Below are positions 60,573-64,000 of a DNA stretch of 64,000 nt, one piece after another. The notes under the pieces were generated by a model. That model worked only from the letters and a program-made list of their open reading frames with translations, was not told the DNA's origin and searched no databases. A program made the translations under genes and the position numbers. Position 1 is the stretch's first letter. Every line of letters starts with the position of its first letter. The stretch comes from Onthophagus taurus (lineage: Eukaryota > Arthropoda > Insecta > Coleoptera > Scarabaeidae), in NCBI RefSeq assembly GCF_036711975.1, contig NC_091967.1, positions 9,238,001-9,302,000 on the forward strand, given 5' to 3'.

Positions 60573-63500
60573 CTATAACACATTTACATAAATAATGTTA
60601 ACAAAATTGAAATTTTACCCGTTAAAAGTGAGATACTTGAAAGGTGAACAAAAACTTTCCGATGCTAATGGAACGACTTCCGAGTTATTTTTCAATGTAA
60701 CAAGAAAGAAATAAGAAAAGAAAAGAGTTGAAGGTTTTCTTTTCGTCACGAAAGGAATTGGATTTTCAGCACGATTTCAGTGAGTTTCGACTTGGAATGG
60801 AAGGGAAAAGCTTTTTGCAATGAAAACCATTGTGTCCAGTACATATGTTAACTGCATAAATGTTAATATAACGACCTGTAAAGTAATTAATGAACGTGGA
60901 CGTCGCTAATTCGAATTGTTCGTTGTATTTAATTAGGGGAAATAATAAATTTGGCAGTGGCGCAATAAAAACGGGCCCGAAACGCTGATTTATAATGTTC
61001 GTATAATTCTTCTTTATTCTCATACAAAGTTATGGGCCATATTTCTCCGCTGCCAAATAAATTACATCCAGCGGGTATTCAGCTCGACTCTATTAAAGTT
61101 ACTTCGGAAGGTCGACGCGACGCCGCCGATTTTCGCAGCGCCAAATTGCAGTCTTCATAAACAAGTTTTGACAGGGACGAGAACGATATTTCATATTTTG
61201 TTTCAGCACGGAATCTTTACAATCACTTTTGAGATTATACGTGACTTATATGTCAGTTGGTTAAAGTTAGTTTGATTAAAATTTCAGAAATTAAGTAATA
61301 ATAGTCGAATAGAATTTCAAAGTGCTTAATGATTACAGAACAGTTGTTTAGTTCATTCTTTGGTTATGAAATATAATGAAAGCAACGAAATGAGTCCATT
61401 AGTGTTGCAATCTAGAAATATGCATCTTTTTCCCTCCCCGTTTATTGCGTACCAACAGTTCGCACCGCGCGATAATAATCATGATTAGCAGCAAAAGTGG
61501 TGCAGGTCGACGTAAACGCGAGTATACTCGCCATGAAAATGCTGACAAAGAGTCCAGAGAGTTCCGAAGGTACATAATTCAACGAATAAAATTTTATTAC
61601 GGCAATTTTAAACTTTGCTCCGCTCTCATTCCCGGCCAGTTGAATGTTTCCTAGGAAGAACTCGGACAAAAGAAAACTTTTAAACCTGATTACTGCTTCT
61701 CTCTTGCATTTTATTATTATATCCGCAGAAGTACGCGCCACTTGTACAGTACCGTTATTTTCTTCTTCAATATCTGGTTTTATACGATATTTCACTCGGT
61801 GGTAATCTAATAATATTACATGGAAGCTGTTTTGTAATTTTCATTTTGAAATAATAAGATTTATGATCGTCCAGTATTTTATAGTTAAATAAAAATTAAT
61901 GCACAACTCATTCAACATTATATGGTGATGAAATTAAACAACATAAAAGTGTTTTGTCTCGTATTAACAGCTAAGATAAAATGTTAATATATGCACCATT
62001 TTTATGTACTGATTATGAGTTGTGATAATTACTGACAATTCCAAATTGTTTTTTGATTTGCATTCTGCACCTGCTGTCGACATTCTGAGTTAATCCTTAG
62101 AGTTTTAAAGATCAGAACTCATCATTTTTTTAAACAAGCTGATGTATCTGTAATCAATTGACTCTAATTTGAAACGAGATATTACAGTTTGAGAAAAATA
62201 TAACAGACAGAGATTAAGAGATGACGTGTTGGAGGATTTTTGATTGCATGGCTACTTTTAATTTGCATTTTGCTATGATTAAGATATTTCATAGAAATGT
62301 AACTTTTAGCACGATTCTCCTTTGCATGTTATCTGTTGGACTTGTTGCTGCATTGGCTGTCCAAATGTTGTAATGTGCTTCTTAAGATTAAAAACGCAAC
62401 ATTAAATTCAATATTAGAAATGCTTCTGTATTGCTGTTTGCTGAACATTGTTGAGTTACATGTATTCCAAACAGAATCCTGCAAATGAAAATCTGCAAAA
62501 TGATGATCCCTGATAACATTTGTGGTATATATTAAACAAAAATGTAGTATTAACATGTTTCGAAAATATTTATGAAATTTTTTCCATTAATTATTTTAAT
62601 TACTTGGTTTATTTACATACCAAGTGGATGAGTACTTCATTTTCTCAGCAGGTTCTTATTATTTTAATGACTTTTTGCACTAAACTAATAAACAACTTTA
62701 TGGCAAGCAACACATCTGAAATGCGACGTGCACCTAAATCAAACTACATTTTCTCCCGGAGTACCATGCGCAGTGCGTTGCAAAAGAGTGGCGCTCAGCG
62801 CAATGTAGAAAATCATGGTCGTCACATAACCAGTTGTTAGTTACAGTGGACGTGTGCAATGTTAAACGATTTGTAGGTTCTAAGAAAAATTTACTTAAAT
62901 CATGGAAATAATTTTATGTGTGACTCCATGTAAATTGTCAGCCATCTAACAAAGAAAAATTCTTGTTGATCCTAGAATAGTAGGTACACGATTTTGAATG
63001 TATTAAACAAAAGGGTGACCTTTTCTCCATTTATTTGTGCTATTTTGTCGTATCTAAGAGAGCATGCTTTCTACATCTTGATTTACTTGAAACTTGATTG
63101 TACAATCTTTCTCCGTCCACATAATTTAGTCTTTTGGTGCAATTTTCTGAATTCAAAGGGTATTTTCATCTAGAGTAAATTGTTCCTGGTTCGGTTTATT
63201 TTTAGAAGCCATTTGGAAACTAATTATGTTGTAACTCAAGGAAGTCGGTCAGCTGCCAGTCAACGCCATATTGTTTTCTCAAAGCTAATCGACCTCGCAA
63301 ACTTTAGAAGCGTTTAGGATTCCTGTGGTAGAAATTTGTCTAGGATTTGCCACATTCTTTTTTTTTGATTTCATTTAATAAAGAATCGCTTGGAAAGTGA
63401 AAACATAAAACGCCGTTGGTGGCTTCACAAAAGCACATACTTCACTTTTCCAATCAAGTTCAGGAGCAAAATTTTGAAGTATCCACAGCTATCTGCTAAA

Positions 63501-64000
63501 CGTCGGATATATTCTGCAATTTGTGATAAACACAAAACGCAATTTATTAGATCCTTTGGGTATCTTATGTTCTTTCTCCTTAAGTGTTTAAAAAAGCCTT
63601 TCTCTTTTTAATGGGCCCAGCTATAGCATGCCACCTAATCAGTAAGTCTTGGAATAGCAATTTTTTGCAGTTAAAGCTTATAGTTTGTCCATTCCTTTTT
63701 TCCATCAGTAAAGATGTTGCAACATGGCATCCGAATCGTCAAATCTTTTTCAAAAGACGCACTGTTTAATCCGAAAGTTCTAGTGTTAGTTCTAATGCTG
63801 GTCTTTAGTTGAATTAACACTGGCCATGAAAGCTTTCGTACTCATAAATATTCAGAAATCTTTGATTCAACAATTATCGTTTAATTACTAAAATAAGGTC
63901 ATTATGATTACTTATTGTAATGAAATATCGATAAATAAAATTTTATACAAAAGATAGAAAATCATCTGAAGTGTTTATTGTATCGAAATACAATAAAGAA
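60573..64000. other. Upstream of visible TOX exons; intron/5' region, no exon recognised
   Basis: Expected to be intron or promoter of the TOX-like gene; I could not find the short 5' exon. A GC/CpG-richer island lies at 61070-61160. At 61442-61795 both strands are open for long stretches (117 codons on minus). 62330-63600 contains interrupted frames vaguely like a piggyBac-type transposase but not assignable. A CTAGTT-repeat scrap (TTCTAGTGTTAGTTCTAATG) lies at 63777-63796. Confidence 0.4.

Noticed and set aside
62330..63600. Possible piggyBac-like fragment on minus
   Set aside because: A weak 'TTGYVTTM...ALLQRT'-like match in broken frames is not enough to call it.

Overview
The window looks like AT-rich nuclear DNA of an insect, probably a beetle, though the order is not proven. 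The evidence is spliced genes with short GT-AG introns (many 50-60 bp), a eukaryotic tRNA with internal promoter boxes, insect-type transporter genes, and many non-LTR retrotransposon and Tc1/mariner/pogo fossils. No bacterial, plasmid or CRISPR feature is visible.

Layout. (1) 1.77-7.98 kb, + strand: a complete 10-exon SLC17-type (inorganic phosphate cotransporter/sialin-like) MFS transporter. Its first intron appears to be GC-AG, and a tRNA-Thr(AGU) gene sits antisense in a later intron. (2) 10.6-14.9 kb, - strand: a complete or nearly complete 12-exon class B (secretin-family) GPCR, closest by eye to parathyroid-hormone-receptor-like proteins. One intron carries a dead R1/Jockey-like retroelement. 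(3) 15-46 kb: a 31-kb stretch without a convincing protein gene. It holds two satellite arrays (about 362 bp dimeric and 190 bp), dead RTE and Tc1 fragments, several foldback elements, a cluster of nuclear-receptor-like half-sites, a miRNA-precursor-like hairpin, and a nested stack of elements at 41.0-44.4 kb that includes a dead Tigger/pogo transposon. (4) 46.3-48.8 kb, - strand: a complete 8-exon SLC6-like gene that has lost the family's signature sodium/substrate residues. (5) 54.1 kb to beyond 60.6 kb, - strand: the 3' six exons of a TOX-family HMG-box gene. Its introns carry a fragmented RTE element, a mariner-type transposase tail and copies of a CTAGTT-rich palindromic repeat.

The four protein genes are unrelated functionally: two membrane carriers, one peptide-hormone-type receptor and one chromatin protein. 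Nothing suggests an operon or cluster. Gene models were built by hand from splice sites. For the three complete models, every intron phase agrees and the summed exon length is divisible by three (525, 603 and 716 residues); for TOX, 496 residues are visible. I found no strong candidate for an entirely new biological system. The most interesting items are the degenerate SLC6-like carrier, the nested TA-targeted insertion stack, and two dispersed palindromic repeat families.
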